Source: Lysinibacillus pakistanensis
Lineage (GTDB): Bacteria; Bacillota; Bacilli; Bacillales_A; Planococcaceae
Assembly: GCA_001312325.1 (NCBI GenBank)
Contig: BBDJ01000027.1
Location: 9,753 to 73,752, forward strand
Direction: 5' to 3'
DNA length: 64,000 nucleotides
In this document: positions 18,347 through 28,773 of the stretch, piece after piece
Layout of the letters: each line of letters starts with the position of its first letter
Position numbering within the stretch: the first letter of the stretch is position 1
Notes under the pieces: model-generated
Database searches by the model: none
What the model was told of the DNA's origin: nothing
The model's input: the letters and a program-made list of their open reading frames with translations, nothing else
Position numbers and translations under genes: made by a program

Positions 18347-19716
18347 TGAAAACATTATATAGTAAATTTGTAATCACAACGATGCTTGTTATGGTTGGTA
18401 GCTTGTGTATAGGCTTTCTAGCGACAAATACTTATTATCATCAAGTTGTAAAGGAAAAAAATGATGCTAAAAATGTGAATATTGCGCGGGAAATTGCGAG
18501 CTATATAGAGACCACAAAGCCTGAAGACCTTGATAAATATTTCACAACTTTAGGCGGAATTGGCTACCAAATCTATGTTACAGATGGTGATGAAGGGCAA
18601 TTTTTTGGTGGTGAATACCGTGATAAATCACTGTCATCTAAGGTAGTTGATCGTGTTATAGGTGGGGAAATTTATCATGGTATGCGTGAATTTCCTAAAG
18701 AGACATTTGTGACAGGCTTTTTTGCGAATGAGCTTATTAATACGATAGGTGTACCATTTACAATTGAAAATAAGCATTATGCATTGTTTTTAAGACCTGA
18801 TATTCGATTATTATTCTCTGAGGTTCATACAATCCTAGCGGGGCTTATTTTAGTAATGACGATCCTTAGCTTATTAGCCATGCTATTATTTGCTAAAGCA
18901 TTAATTCGCCCCATCACAAAGCTAACTGAGGCCACACATCAACTAGCCCATGAAAAATTTGATACGTTATTGAATATTGATCGTGCAGATGAGATTGGGC
19001 AGCTGGCAATTAGCTTTAATGTCATGACAGAAAAATTACAGGAAAATGATCGCATGCGTAAGGAGTTTATTAGTAATGTATCACATGATTTTCAGTCACC
19101 ATTGCTAAATATTCAAGGTTATATAGATTTATTAAAGAATCCTTCGCTAACAGAACAGGAGCGGCAGGAATATACAATGATTATTGAACTGGAAACAAAG
19201 CGCCTTTCTACATTAACGAAGCAGTTACTTTTGCTGACTTCATTGGATCAATCTACAAGATTATTAAAGCGTGAACCTTATCGCTTAGATGAGCAATTGA
19301 GGGAGACTGTTAGCAAGTATCGCTGGCAACTTGAGGAGGCAAATATGCAATTAACCTATCAGCTTGTGCCCCTTATTTATAGCGGTGATGCAGGACTGCT
19401 ACAAAATGTTTGGGATAATTTGTTGACCAATGCTATTAAATATAATGTCGAGAACGGAGAAATTCATATTCGTTTACTGGAGCAATCGACCTATGTTGAG
19501 GTACTAATCGAGGATAGTGGTATAGGAATAACGACTAATCAATTACAGCAAGTATTTGATCGTTTTTATCGAGTAGATGCTTCAAGAACAAAGCAAGGGA
19601 CTGGGCTTGGGCTAGCTATTGTTAAACAAATTGTAGAGCTACATGAAGGCTCAGTTCAGATGGAAAGTGTTATTCATTCTGGTACAAAGGTTTTTATCCG
19701 TTTACCAAAATTGTAA
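18343..19716 (+). CDS. hssS: sensor histidine kinase, HssS-like
   Basis: Intact, 457 residues. Membrane helices near residues 9-29 and 165-187 bracket an extracellular domain with YHGMREF, FVTGFFANE and ALFLRPDIRLLFSE, segments that resemble HssS of staphylococci and bacilli. Then HAMP, the H-box SNVSHDFQSPL with His248 (DFQ rather than the usual ELKT) and the ATPase domain with DNLLTNAIKYN, DSGIGI and GTGLGLAI. It should phosphorylate the upstream regulator when membrane heme is high, if the assignment is right. Confidence 0.75.
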   Translation: MMKTLYSKFVITTMLVMVGSLCIGFLATNTYYHQVVKEKNDAKNVNIAREIASYIETTKPEDLDKYFTTLGGIGYQIYVTDGDEGQFFGGEYRDKSLSSKVVDRVIGGEIYHGMREFPKETFVTGFFANELINTIGVPFTIENKHYALFLRPDIRLLFSEVHTILAGLILVMTILSLLAMLLFAKALIRPITKLTEATHQLAHEKFDTLLNIDRADEIGQLAISFNVMTEKLQENDRMRKEFISNVSHDFQSPLLNIQGYIDLLKNPSLTEQERQEYTMIIELETKRLSTLTKQLLLLTSLDQSTRLLKREPYRLDEQLRETVSKYRWQLEEANMQLTYQLVPLIYSGDAGLLQNVWDNLLTNAIKYNVENGEIHIRLLEQSTYVEVLIEDSGIGITTNQLQQVFDRFYRVDASRTKQGTGLGLAIVKQIVELHEGSVQMESVIHSGTKVFIRLPKL

Positions 19717-19722
19717 TAAGGA

Positions 19723-19742
19723 GTTCATGTAAAGTTCATGTT
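19723..19742 (+). promoter_or_regulatory. HssR-type direct repeat
   Basis: GTTCATGTA-AA-GTTCATGTT: two 9-bp half-sites with 2-bp spacing, 11-bp periodicity. As I recall, the S. aureus HssR box is GTTCATATT-N2-GTTCATATT, the same architecture. It begins 6 bp after the kinase stop and ends 48 bp before the start of the next gene, with a possible -10 (TGATAG) about 17 bp downstream. Confidence 0.65.
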
Positions 19743-19790
19743 CCCCCAATAAACTACTGATAGTTGAAAAAGCTTAGGGGGAATTATCGA

Positions 19791-20196
19791 ATGGAACAAA
19801 AATGGAGTTTACGTTTAATACGCCTTGCTGCAATTTTTGCGTTGTTTGGAACGTATCTGGGTTCACATATGTCCGGTTCAGGAAGTTATCAATTTAGACC
19901 AATACATGCACACGTTTTACTAGTAGGCTGGTTAAGTATGTTTGCATGGGGAATTTTTTTACCGTGCGTTCAAAGTGAAATCTCAAAAATTGGTAACTAT
20001 ACATGGCTGGACAGCTATTTTAGGTGTTTTTGGCTTAACGTTAGGGATGTGGTTTTACAATTTAAACCCATTCAATTTTAGCAGTACATTTACATTAATT
20101 TTCTTTATTGTAGGTGGGACAACCTTGTTAATAAGCTTTGCATTATTTATCGTTGTAACATTTATGATTCAACAAAAAGAAGAAATGAAAATGTAA
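19791..20196 (+). CDS. small four-helix membrane protein resembling heme-copper oxidase subunit I (frameshifted)
   Basis: ATG 19791 with AGGGGGA 8 bases upstream. Removing one T from T7 (19954-19960) gives 134 residues with four hydrophobic segments. RPIHAHVLLVGWLSMFAWG near residues 40-60 and VTIHGWT near 80 carry paired histidines spaced as in cbb3-type oxidase subunit I, but the protein is far too short to be an oxidase. It follows the HssR-type repeat, so it is probably induced with heme. A heme-binding role is inferred. Confidence 0.6.
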
Positions 20197-20252
20197 GGCT
20201 AATACCGTGTCACATTTAGCTAGTAGGTGACACGGTATCCTCGCTTAATTGG

Positions 20253-22282
20253 CTATTCTTTTATATTTTCGAGAGACATCTTTAGCCATTTTGTTGCCTC
20301 ATTATAATCTTGAGCAACACCCAGCCCCTTTTTATACAGCATACCTAGCTGAAATTGGGCCTTTTGATGGCTTGATTAGCAGCTAGACGATAAAGTTGAG
20401 CGGCCTTTACAAAATCCTTAGGGACACCCTGTCCATGACAATGCATTTGAGCTAATTGATATCGTGCTTTAGCATGCCCCTGTGCTGCAGCCTGTTCAAT
20501 CCATTTCGCAGCCTCAGTATAATCCTGTTCGACCCCTTTTCCTTTATCAAATAAATTTCCAAGCTGGTATTGAGCACCTGCATGCCCTTGAATGGCTGCT
20601 AGCCGATAACAGCGCCGTGCCTCTTCTAAATCTTGTTCAATTCCTAAGCCCTGTTCATATAAAAGTCCCAATTGGTATTCTGCATGAATATGAGACTGAT
20701 CCGTGGCTGCCCTCCACCATTTCGCAGCCTCCCTATAATTTAATGTGCCACCAGCTTCATTTACATATAATAATCCAAGCTCGTACTGGGCATCGGCATA
20801 GCCTTTTTCTGCGGCTTTTTTTAAAATAAGGTAAGGCTTTGTCAGACTGCTCAAGCTGATATACATACATACGCCCAAGCTCAAAGCCTGCACTTATATG
20901 TCCATGACTAGCGGCGAGCTGCAACCATTTTTCAGCTAAAGCTATATCTTTTTCCTTTTGATACAGTAGACCGAGACAATATTGAGCATTTGTATGCCCA
21001 CTATGTGCCGCAAGCTTAAACCACTTAATAGCCTCTACTTGGTCCTGAGCAATACCTTGACCTGTGTTATAGAGCATGGCTAATTGAAATTCTGCATTCG
21101 TGTGGTCTTGGAGTGCTGCCATGTGGAACCATCTAGCAGCTTCTTCAAAATTTTGTGTGATACCACGACCTTTTAGATACATGTAGCCGAGATTATACTG
21201 GGCACTTGCATCACCTGCTAAGGCGGCCATTTCAAAATAGGTCATCGCCTCTTCATAGCTTTGCTCTACACCTGTTCCGTTATGATAAAGAAATCCAAGG
21301 TTATTTTGAGCACTTGTATTGCCTTGATTGGCTGCAGAAATATACCATTTTGCTGCCTCAAAAAAAATCTACAGGTACACCTAGTCCTTGATTAAAAAGT
21401 ACGCCTAAATTATACTGAGCATCAGCATTTCCTAAATTCGCAGCCTCTTTATAGTAATGAGCTGCTTTCTCATAATCTTGCGAGACACCCTGTCCTAAAT
21501 GATAAAGTACTCCTAAACTATATAAAGCATTTACATCTTTTTGCTCCGCAGCTCTCTCATACCATTTTCTTGCTAGAATATAATCTTTTTTTGACACCGC
21601 GACCGTGATTATAAAGCACCCCTAAATTATATTGGGCGCTTGGATTGCCCTGTTTTGCTGTCATCTCGAACCAGTCTGCTGAATTTTTATAGGCCTCTAC
21701 TGACTGATGCTCTTGATGTAGTATATTGCCATTTAAAATGGATGTTAAATCTTCAAAATTAGAGTTTTTACTTGGTAATTTGGCCTTGAAGCTTCGATCG
21801 TAGCGTTTAAGAAACCACTCTACAATATCACTTAAATAATCAAGAACAATTTTCGCAGCCTTTGCCTCGACAACCTCATTGCTTTGACTGGAGGCCATTT
21901 TATTCACAAGGTTCATTAGTAAATAGATACGGCGTGGATGTATTTTAGCAACAAAATTACGTTGATTAAGTAAAGAATGTACGCTTTTTACCCTAGGTTC
22001 CACTTGCATTTCTAATTTATAAATTTCATATAAAATTTCCTCTAGTACGAGAAGTGATTTATGTAGGGATAGAGCTGGCTTCGAAATAGCGAATGCATTT
22101 GCATCCTGTAAATTTTCAGCTAAATTTAGGAAGGATAGTGCTCTTACTTTCTTACATTGATCTTGTAGGATTTCCTCTTGCCTGACGATTGTCCTCACCT
22201 CTTTCATTCTCTTTTTTTCATATATCGGGAAAATATCTATATTATTGATATGTTTAATGGGATTCATCAGTTGAATTGTCAT
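20253..22282 (-). CDS. large Sel1-repeat protein (frameshifted)
   Basis: Helical N-terminal region of about 190 residues, then some fourteen Sel1 units of 36 residues with the pattern AAxxGxxxAQYxLGxLYxxGxGVxxDYxxAxxWF. Frames join after removing one base at T7 (21586-21592), A8 (21360-21367) and T7 (20816-20822), and adding one at 20362-20365, giving 675 residues ending at 20253. Sel1 arrays are scaffolds for protein contacts, usually in signalling or envelope complexes. No signal peptide is apparent; the start is uncertain because no good ribosome site precedes 22282. Confidence 0.75.
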
Positions 22283-22384
22283 CGTTACATGATACTATGT
22301 GATATAAGGGAGAAATTCAAAAAGAATTGTTAAAAAGTTCATCTGCCAAAGCTTCATTTTAGTGCCGTCCGGAGGATAGAAATA

Positions 22385-23099
22385 ATGAAAAATATTGCAG
22401 CCATTATTCCAGCATTTAATCCACAATCTTCATTAATAACATATGTACATCAGCTTTTAACAACAACGATTTCACAAATTATTATCGTTAATGATGGTAG
22501 CGATGATAAATATGCAAATATTTTCGAAGAGCTGAAGAGCATTAATGGCTGCCGAGTGTTAGAGCATGATAAAAATATTGGAAAGGGCGGCGCATTGAAA
22601 ACGGCATTTTCTTATATATGGTCTCAAAAAAAATCAGTTTCAAGGTGTAATAACTGTCGGTGCTCACAATCAACATACAGTGCAAGATGTAAAATTGGTA
22701 TTAACGATGACAAAGGTATTCTCAGAAGGGATTGTGCTAGGGGTACGTAATTTTCATTCATCGGACAGTACCCTTTTATCCTACTGGGGAAATCGCGCAA
22801 CAAGCTTGTTTTTTGAGCTTCTTTACCATAAAAAGCTAATGGATACTCAGACTGGCCTAAGGTATATCTCTATAAAAGAACTTCCATGGTTGCTGCGAGT
22901 AAAGGGAGCACGTTATGATTATGATACAAATATGCTAGTTGCTGCACTTAAAAGAAAGTGTCCAATTTTTGAGGTGGAGATTGGGCAATTACGTTTAAAG
23001 AAAAACACCATTATTCAATATGATGAAATAACAAATGCAGGAACAATTATTACTAAAATGCTTATGAATTATTTAAAACCAAGGGACAATAATCAATAA
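22385..23099 (+). CDS. GT2-family glycosyltransferase lacking the usual DxD (frameshifted)
   Basis: ATG with GGAGGA upstream. Removing one A from A8 (22626-22633) gives 237 residues. The fold signature of dolichyl-phosphate-mannose-synthase-like enzymes is present: AAIIPAFNP, IIIVNDGSDD, HDKNIGKGGALKTAF and MDTQTGLRY. Where these enzymes normally have DADGQH, this one reads VGAHNQH, so both metal-binding aspartates are replaced. It may be inactive, metal independent, or specialised. No membrane helices. Confidence 0.72.
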
Positions 23100-23160
23100 G
23101 TTTATAAATAAAAAAACAATAATTACTCAAGAACGTAGCGAGTATGGAAAAAAAGGAGCA

Positions 23161-23427
23161 ATGATGATGGAGTATTCAGATCAGGTAAAAAATCGTGTTA
23201 AACGTATGGAAGGCCAGCTACGTGGTATTTTGAAAATGATGGAGGAAGAAAAGGATTGTAAGGCAGTCATTACCCAATTGTCTGCAGTACGTTCAGCAGT
23301 AGATCGTACGGTAGGGGTGATTGTAAGTACAAATCTTTTAGAATGTGTACAAAATGCTGAAGGGGATGGCGAGAAAATGAATGAAGCTATTCAGGAAGCC
23401 GTGAATTTAGTAGTAAAGAGTCGTTAA
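23161..23427 (+). CDS. CsoR-family repressor, CstR/YrkD-like
   Basis: Up to 88 residues; three successive ATGs, of which 23167 has the best spacing from GGAG (23155-23158). All-helical CsoR fold: RVKRMEGQLRGILKMMEE, KDCKAVITQLSAVRSA, VIVSTNLLECVQ. CsoR copper sensors use Cys-His-Cys; here the two cysteines are kept but the histidine position is Asn (STNLLEC). That is the pattern of CstR-type persulfide sensors. No rhodanese or sulfur gene is adjacent, so its target is elsewhere. Confidence 0.8.
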   Translation: MMMEYSDQVKNRVKRMEGQLRGILKMMEEEKDCKAVITQLSAVRSAVDRTVGVIVSTNLLECVQNAEGDGEKMNEAIQEAVNLVVKSR

Positions 23428-23435
23428 ACTTATGG

Positions 23436-23480
23436 TAAAAATACCCACTAAACTCACTAATTTAGGTGGGTTTTTATTTT
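23436..23480 (+). terminator. rho-independent terminator
   Basis: TACCCACTAAA and TTTAGGTGGGT around an 8-base loop, then TTTTTATTTTT. Confidence 0.75.
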
Positions 23481-23658
23481 TGCAAAAATATAGTTTATTT
23501 CGGTGCTAATACAGAAAAAGTGGGGATTTTAACCTATGGAATTTTATGGTTTCTTTAGTTAAAAGTCATAGTTAGTGAACTTGTACGATAGATTTATAGT
23601 TACTTTTTCTGTTATGCTAATTATTAAGAAGATTACCATAAATGGGAAGGTGATTATT

Positions 23659-24816
23659 ATGAAAAAAATGGCTGATAGGTGGAGTAGCAATATTGATGTT
23701 AAGTCCAACAGCAGCTCTTGCTCAAAATACAGATACTCATCCAGAAAATACTTCCCCAGTGATTGCTTATAATGTAGTAGCTAATTCTAAAGTAACGACA
23801 TGGGATCAATTCACTGCAGAAATCGTCAAGCAATTAAATAATTTCACACCAGAAATTAAAATTACATATAGTGGTTCAATGACTAATTTTAAAGATAAAT
23901 TTATGGATGCCTATGATAAGGCTCAGAAGCAAGCCGTCTATGCGAGTGGTCATTTGGAAAGTACCGCTATATCTGCGGATTCATCTGGTAATGTGACGTT
24001 TAAAGTCAAATATTTCACAAACCAATCACAAGAAGTAGCTGTACAAAAAAAGATTGATCAAGTATTAAAAACAATTATTAAGCCTTCTATGACAGAATTT
24101 GAAAAAGTAAAGGCCATTAATGATTATATTGTATCGAATAGTGAGTATGGTACAAAGACAAAGGCTAGTCCTCATAGTGCATATGCGCTGCTAATGGAAG
24201 GGCAGGCTGTTTGTCAAGGTTATACGCTAACGGCTTATAAAATGCTGGAGCAAGTAGGGATCGAATCGAAATATGTTGTTGGCTTTGTTAACGGCAATGA
24301 GGACCATGCATGGAATTTAGTGAAGGTCGATGGCAAATGGTATCATTTAGATACAACATGGAATGATCCTTTACCAAATCGTGTAGGTGTTTCTTCATAC
24401 GATTATTTTTTTAGTAACAGATGCACAGCTAAAAAAAAGATCATACTTGGATAACGTCAGATTATCCTGCTGCAACAAGTACAACATATAGTTATATGCA
24501 AAATGTTCATTATGCTTATCAAGATAAGAACACATTATACTTTAGCAATACAGCAGATAATGATAAGTTGTATAAGCTTGATTTAGCAAGTGGTAAGAAG
24601 ACTAAAATTATTGATAAGCGTGCCCTCTATATTACTGGTGCGGACAACTTTTTGTACTTCAGTGACTTCAGCAATAGCGGTTACTTAACGAAACTAAATC
24701 TAAAGACATTAAAAATGGAAGTGCTAGTAAAGCAATCCGTTTCTGATTTAAGAATTAGTGATAACCATTTAGTTTACAATATGAATAAGAAAGAACAAAA
24801 ACTTAAAATAAACTAG
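23659..24816 (+). CDS. secreted transglutaminase-like protein, copy 1 (frameshifted)
   Basis: Removing one A from A7 right after the start (23662-23668) reveals a signal peptide, MKKWLIGGVAILML then SPTAALAQ. Further edits at T7 (24406-24412) and A8 (24431-24438) give 384 residues. A transglutaminase-like core has Cys in AVCQGYT near residue 185, His in DHAWNLV and Asp in WYHLDTTWND, the full triad order. The C-terminal 120 residues repeat LYFSN/YLYFSD-type strands, a DUF5050-like propeller. Bacterial members act on peptides or cell wall proteins outside the cell; substrate unknown. A paralog follows. Confidence 0.75.
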
Positions 24817-24878
24817 GATTCTAAAAAAACATAAAAATTAGGACCTCTTAAAATTAAATATCTGTAAATAAAATGTAA

Positions 24879-24919
24879 GCACAAAGGAGCTCTCAAGTGA
24901 GTTCTTTGTGCTTTTTTTG
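24879..24919 (+). terminator. rho-independent terminator between the paralogs
   Basis: GCACAAAGGAGCTC-tcaa-GTGAGTTCTTTGTGC followed by TTTTTTT; strong. Confidence 0.9.
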
Positions 24920-24958
24920 TATATAATAAAAAGAGGAAGACGGTTGGAGGTGAGGATT

Positions 24959-26288
24959 TTGTGGAAAAAAATTAGCCATTATCGTAATAATCGTTATATT
25001 TATTGACCCAATTTATACGACTGGAAAAGCAGTTGTCCAACAAGTATTTACTTGGGCAAAAAAATGATGAAATTGAAACAATGCTGCTCTCAACAAAGGA
25101 AAAAATTGTAGATGTCACTGCCAAATTGTCAGAGAATGCCTCTATTGAAACAGCCACACCTCTAGAAGAGGAACCAGAAGCAAGGGTTGCTGTGACAGCT
25201 CCTACGGCTCCGAAGCCTGACGCAAAATTAGTTGTAACAAATGCAAAGGAAATGCTGATGCAATGTATGCTACTACAGTAGTTTTTCACCAACGTTTGAG
25301 ATTCAATATAAAGGGAGTACACAACGAATTGAACAGATTGTGGAAGAAGCCTATGACAATGCTATAAAACGAGATGACTATGTATATGGACATATTAGCA
25401 AACACTCAATCAGGTTTGAATATGGTAGAAAAACAGCCACAATTTATGGTAAACAAAGCTATTTGATGACACCAGATCAAGCAGCATATGTGGAAACAAA
25501 TATTCAAGATATAGTTGCCTCTATTCAACAAAAATCTTTAAATGATATAGAGAAGGTAAGGGCTGTTAATGACTTTATCGTTGCTAACACAGCTTATACT
25601 GATCAAACATCTTCAAGCCCACATAGCGCATATACTGTACTGGCTGAGCATGGAGGGGTTTGTCAAGGATATGCATTGTTAGCACATTCGATGCTCCAAA
25701 AGCTAGGTATAGAAACAAAATATATAGTGGGCTATGTTGGACAGGAAGGACATGCTTGGAATTTAGTCAAGCTGGATGGCCAATGGTATCATCTTGACAC
25801 AACATGGAATGACCCAGTCCCTGATCGTAAAGGGGCGGTGCGGTATCAATACTTTTTAGTGGATGATCGAACGATGGCAAAAGATCATACATGGATCGCT
25901 GAAGACTATCCTAAAGCGACGAGTACTAAATATAACTATTTTCATAATATAGACTTTCCGGCTCAGGTAGGGCAGCAAATTTTTTTATAGTGATGTTACT
26001 GATGATAATAAACTATATATGCTTGATTTGAAAACAGGTCAGTCAATGCGTATTTCAAACTCTCGAGCACAATATATCGTGTATGCAGATGGCTGGCTCT
26101 ACTTTAGCAATTATTCGCATGGCGCGTATTTAACAAAAATTCGTCCTGACGGAAGTGGGGAACAGATCCTCAATAGAGAGGATACGAAGGATTTATTTGT
26201 AAAAGACGGCTATTTATATTTTACGACAGATGGATTGAAAAAAAATGGCGCTCTAAATCAAGTATATAAAAGGCCTATGACATTATAA
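24959..26288 (+). CDS. exported transglutaminase-like protein, copy 2 (frameshifted)
   Basis: TTG 24959 with GGAGGTGAGG upstream; removing one A at 24964-24970 exposes an N-terminal helix, WKKLAIIVIIVIFID. Four more edits (remove one at 25058-25064 and 25980-25986, add one A near 25250 and one T near 25283) give 442 residues. Catalytic residues are kept: GVCQGYA, GHAWNLV and WYHLDTTWNDP. The propeller-like tail matches copy 1. Relative to copy 1 it has an extra Ala/Pro/Glu-rich linker near residues 60-95. Its stop codon lies in the terminator stem shared with the convergent kinase gene. Confidence 0.72.
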
Positions 26289-26306
26289 ATTGTCATAGGC
26301 TCTTTT
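26272..26306. terminator. bidirectional terminator containing both stop codons
   Basis: GCCTATGACA-ttataaat-TGTCATAGGC then TCTTTTTG. The transglutaminase stop (26286-26288) and the kinase stop on the other strand (26283-26285) are adjacent in the loop. Confidence 0.85.
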
Positions 26307-27233
26307 TGTACGCTCTATAATGTAATAAATAGGCTGATGATGGCATAAGGAAACCTCAATTTGTGGATACATGGATTTCATTTCCTGAGAGAAGGTTTTA
26401 AAAATAATTGGGTTATGCTTAATAGCACCACCGTTGCAATAAAGGGTAAATGCGCCACCATTATAGCCAATTTTTTTTCAATACTGCACAAGCTAAAAGC
26501 ACTAATTCATGGGCAGCTTGTATGGATATTTGAATGGCACAAGGATCCTTTTTAGTTACTGCATCTGCCAAAAATGCGCCCATTTTTGCGAGCTGTGCAT
26601 TTGTATAAGATGGATTGAACAGCCATGCAGCTAGTTCCGTAACATCTTGAATGCGTAAGTAATGATAGACTGCATTTTTTTAGGATGGTTGGTTCCCCGC
26701 GTCCGTCCTCCATCTTGAAAATAGCACGAATTACTTCTTGTCCTAACCAATAGCCGCTACCTTCATCCCCTGCGCGATGTCCCCAACCACCAGCGCGTAC
26801 AATTTTAGAGCCATCAAAGGCATACGCAATGGCACCCGTGCCTGCAATGAGTAAAGCACCTGCTTGTTCAGCAGTGACCCCTAGTAAAGTAGCTTGTGCA
26901 TCATTTTCTATAATAAGTGTATCGACTTGCAATGAAGTAGAGGCGATGGCCTGTTGAACAATAGCTGATACAATTTCATGATCTTTAGAAGAATCAATCC
27001 CAGACAATGCAAAGGTCGCTACCTCAATTTTTGAATCCTCTTGTTTTTGTAAAAAAATCATATACATTTGCTAGTAAGGATTGCAATACTAATGTAGCTG
27101 ATTCAGTACCAATAGCTTGATAGTTGGAGCCCTTTGTGGAATTTGAATAGTTAATTTCACCAGATTCGGCATGTACGACTGCACAAGCCGTTTTAGTAGC
27201 ACCACCGTCAACAATAAGGAGCCATTTCGTCAT
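26283..27233 (-). CDS. BadF/BadG-type ATPase family sugar kinase, N-acetylglucosamine kinase-like (frameshifted)
   Basis: Starts MTKWLLIVDGGATKTACAV, the phosphate-1 loop of the acetate/sugar kinase fold. NDAQATLLG, LIAGTGAIAYAF and GGWGHRAGDEGSGYWLG match the GlcNAc/MurNAc kinase group of the BadF family. Edits at A7 (27051-27057), T7 (26675-26681) and T8 (26471-26478) give 315 residues. Its ATG overlaps the lyase stop (ATGA), so it is the last gene of the uptake operon and probably phosphorylates a sugar released by the upstream steps. Substrate is inferred. Confidence 0.75.
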
Positions 27234-28746
27234 TGATTCCAGTCCTCTAAAAATACAGTTAATTGTTTTTCTGCCTCAATGATTTTTGTCTCCTTTGCAT
27301 GAATCCAGGCATAAAGATCTTGAGCTTTTACCTTAGATTTTTCAAGCGACGCCTTCATTGTTTCTGGTGCTGGGCCACCAGGCAATGTACGAACACCTAC
27401 AAAAGTTTCTGGTTTTAAAGTGTTATAAAAATCCTCTTCAGAAATATTTAACGGTTTACCAGTAATTAACTTAGATTGTGTATTCGCTAATCCCCATGTA
27501 AGGCTTACTAAAGATTCCTCACCGTGAGCAAGCAGTACTTTTATGCATTTGCTGACAATGCTATGTGACTGACGGAAGGATATCCCCTCGGACCGTACCA
27601 GGGTATCAGCAAGCTCTGTTACATTGGCAAAGCTATTTTCTGCTCGATTTTTTAATTTTTTTCTTGTTCACATTCATTGTCACAACAAGTGAACCAAATA
27701 GTTTGTAAATACCTAGTAAACGATCAATAGCACGCCACAAATAGGGTTGCATATCATCTTCTGTGTCTACGATATCTCCAAACGGTGTATTATGTACCAT
27801 TTGTAATACTGTACTAGCATCCCCAACAACCGCTGAGAGTAATGAACGAGTATGCTCAATTGAAACAGGGTTACGTTTTTGTGGCATGATGGAGCTAATT
27901 TGTACATATGGACTTGCTAGTGTAAAGGCATTGAACTCCTGCGTAGCCCACAGTAAAAAGTCCTGTGATGTGCGACCAAGATTAAGTGCCGCAAGCTGTA
28001 CAATGCTTGCTGCCTCAGCAATATAATCTGCACCTGCAACAGCATCCCAGGCATTTTCGATAATTTCATCGAATGCCAATAAATCACGCATACGCTCTCG
28101 ACTAATTTTGAAGCCTGTCGTTGTTAGTGCTGCTGCCCCCATACTGCTACGGTTAACTGTTTTGTAGACATGCTGCAAACGTTCGAAATCCCGTTCTAAC
28201 TGATCAATAACAGCCTTCAAATAATGAGCAAAGGTTGTTGGCTGTGCCTGTTGAGTATGGGTATAGCCAATCATAATAGTATCAACATGCTCCTCTGCAG
28301 CTGCGATTAAATCATCACGTAATGTTAATAACTCACGCATAAGCAATAATAATTTTTTTTCTTAGTGTCATGCGATAAATGGCAATACCCATGTCATTAC
28401 GACTTCTGCCAATGTGAAGATTTCCGGCAACATCACCAGCCAATTCTATCAATTTATTCTCAATACGGAAGAATAAATCCTCATATCTTGGGCTGTAATC
28501 CTCTAAGCGATAGTAGTTTAAATCTAGCTTTTTAAGTGCGACACCAATTTGTTTTGCCTCTTCTTTTTTTATGAGACCTTGTTCTTCCAGCATTTTCAAG
28601 TGTGCAATATTAATTTGTAGCATGATTGATAAAAAGTTTTTCTTTGCTTCATCATAGGCCGGTTGTAAGACAATTTTGCGATAAATATTAGAAGGGAAAA
28701 TCATCCCATCTTCTTGCTGTGTTTTGTTGCGGAAATCTTCAAACAT
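27230..28746 (-). CDS. argininosuccinate lyase/aspartase superfamily enzyme in an uptake operon (frameshifted)
   Basis: The ATG at 28746 has AGGAGG 8 bases upstream, better than 28752. Edits at T8 (28353-28360) and T7 (27657-27663) give 504 residues. Superfamily motifs are intact: HIGRSRNDMG, GYTHTQQAQPTT and the signature SSIMPQKRNPVSIEH. Overall it resembles ArgH, but no argG or arginine gene is near; it follows an ABC importer and precedes a kinase. ArgH-like C-N lyases such as EDDS lyase cleave aminopolycarboxylates, so a substrate imported by the linked transporter is plausible. Confidence 0.72.
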
Positions 28747-28773
28747 GTTCATTGCCTCCTAGTAGATGAGCAG

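Noticed and set aside
19791..20196. Genuine cytochrome oxidase subunit I
   Set aside because: Only 134 residues and four helices; lacks the helices and ligands of a full subunit, so called only oxidase-like.
27230..28746. argH for arginine biosynthesis
   Set aside because: Motifs fit the superfamily, but operon context is an importer and a kinase, with no argG nearby; symbol withheld.
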